Source: JBMNUL01 sp050946255
GTDB lineage: Bacteria > Actinomycetota > Coriobacteriia > Coriobacteriales > CADBOM01
DNA length: 11,006 nucleotides
Reading direction: 5' to 3'
Assembly: GCA_050946255.1 (NCBI GenBank)
Contig: JBMNUL010000086.1
Location: forward strand, 1-11,006
Positions 10,605 to 11,006 of the stretch are shown here, one piece after another. Numbering within the stretch: the first letter of the stretch is position 1; each line of letters begins with the position of its first letter. The translations under genes and the position numbers were made by a program. The notes under the pieces were generated by a model. That model had not been told where the DNA came from, made no database searches, and was given only the letters and a program-made list of their open reading frames with translations.

Positions 10605-11006
10605 ATGGAAATCAGAACGCTTCGATACTTCGTTGCCCTCGTCGACGAGGGCACGATAACCGGTGCCGCAAAATCATTGCATGTGACGCAGCCTACGCTG
10701 TCGCGCCAGCTTGCCCAGCTCGAGCACGAAATGGGACATCCTCTCTTCGAGCGCAACCATTCGGGCATAGAGCTCACCGAGGCGGGTGTCTCGCTCAACA
10801 GGCACGCACGGCAGATTCTCGAGCTCGTGGCAAAAACCGAGGAAGAGGTAGCCGCCCCGTCGAGTTCCGTCTCGGGGATCGTGCACGTGGGGGCCGGGGA
10901 GACGAAGGCTTTCTCCATGCTTGCGCGGGCCATGGTATCTGTGCGCAAACAGTACCCGGGCGTGAGCTTTGACGTGCGCGACGGAACATCGAGCGCGCTC
11001 ATGGAC
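10605..11006 (+). CDS. LysR family transcriptional regulator (3' end outside window)
   Basis: The first 134 residues of a LysR-type regulator; the frame is still open at the window edge. The winged helix-turn-helix covers about residues 1-60: MEIRTLRYFVALVDEGTITG, AAKSLHVTQPTLSRQLAQLE, then EMGHPLFERNHSGIELTEAG. The linker helix (about 62-90) follows. The beginning of the inducer-binding domain (IVHVGAGETKAFSMLARAM) is visible. GGAG lies 6 nt before the ATG at 10605. Divergent orientation to the hydrolase operon, with a T-N11-A palindrome between, indicates that it controls that operon and probably itself. The ligand is unknown because most of the effector domain is outside the window. Confidence 0.93.
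   Translation, partial: MEIRTLRYFVALVDEGTITGAAKSLHVTQPTLSRQLAQLEHEMGHPLFERNHSGIELTEAGVSLNRHARQILELVAKTEEEVAAPSSSVSGIVHVGAGETKAFSMLARAMVSVRKQYPGVSFDVRDGTSSALMD

Overview
The window looks like chromosomal DNA of a Gram-positive, host-associated actinobacterium. Coriobacteriia (Eggerthella/Olsenella-like) is my best guess. It rests on the moderately high GC of the housekeeping-type genes, the sortase-anchored CnaB adhesins, and the LysR / cyclophilin-like / flavoprotein / Cys-hydrolase gene cluster. This is inference; no rRNA or marker gene is present.

Left part (1-1690): the last 50 codons of an unrecognised gene are followed by a divergent pair. This is a TetR-type repressor on the minus strand and a six-transmembrane HXXEE-family protein on the plus strand. 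A perfect 12-bp palindrome sits in the shared promoter region, where one repressor dimer could control both genes. The 3' end of the tetR gene is followed by two decayed tandem copies of itself.

Middle (1690-7230): two large surface-protein genes on the plus strand, each preceded by an AT-rich leader. The first (856 aa) has a signal peptide, an N-terminal Ser/Asp stalk, collagen-adhesin-like Ig domains, one SpaA-like and two CnaB domains, and an LPLTG anchor. The second (606 aa) has almost the same signal peptide. It lacks the adhesin domains and the front half of the SpaA domain, then carries four CnaB modules and an MPQTG anchor. It looks like a duplicated, internally deleted and re-expanded copy of the first. 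One of its modules has lost the isopeptide lysine. Downstream lie a long hairpin, a 14-bp tandem repeat and a terminator. Next come two relics: an LPATG cell-wall sorting signal on the minus strand, abutting a 5'-truncated and frameshifted ACR3 arsenite permease on the plus strand.

Right part (7790-11006): a tight four-gene minus-strand operon encodes, in transcription order, a Cys-nucleophile alpha/beta hydrolase, a lipoprotein with a cyclophilin-like domain, a soluble cyclophilin-like protein, and a flavoprotein with an iron-sulfur-type cysteine motif. It ends at a clear minus-strand terminator. A divergently transcribed LysR regulator, cut by the window end, probably controls it. The intergenic space holds a T-N11-A palindrome and three TTGG-containing repeats phased at exactly 21 bp.

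The operon's substrate cannot be read from the sequence. No sortase, CRISPR, tRNA, rRNA or intact transposase was seen.
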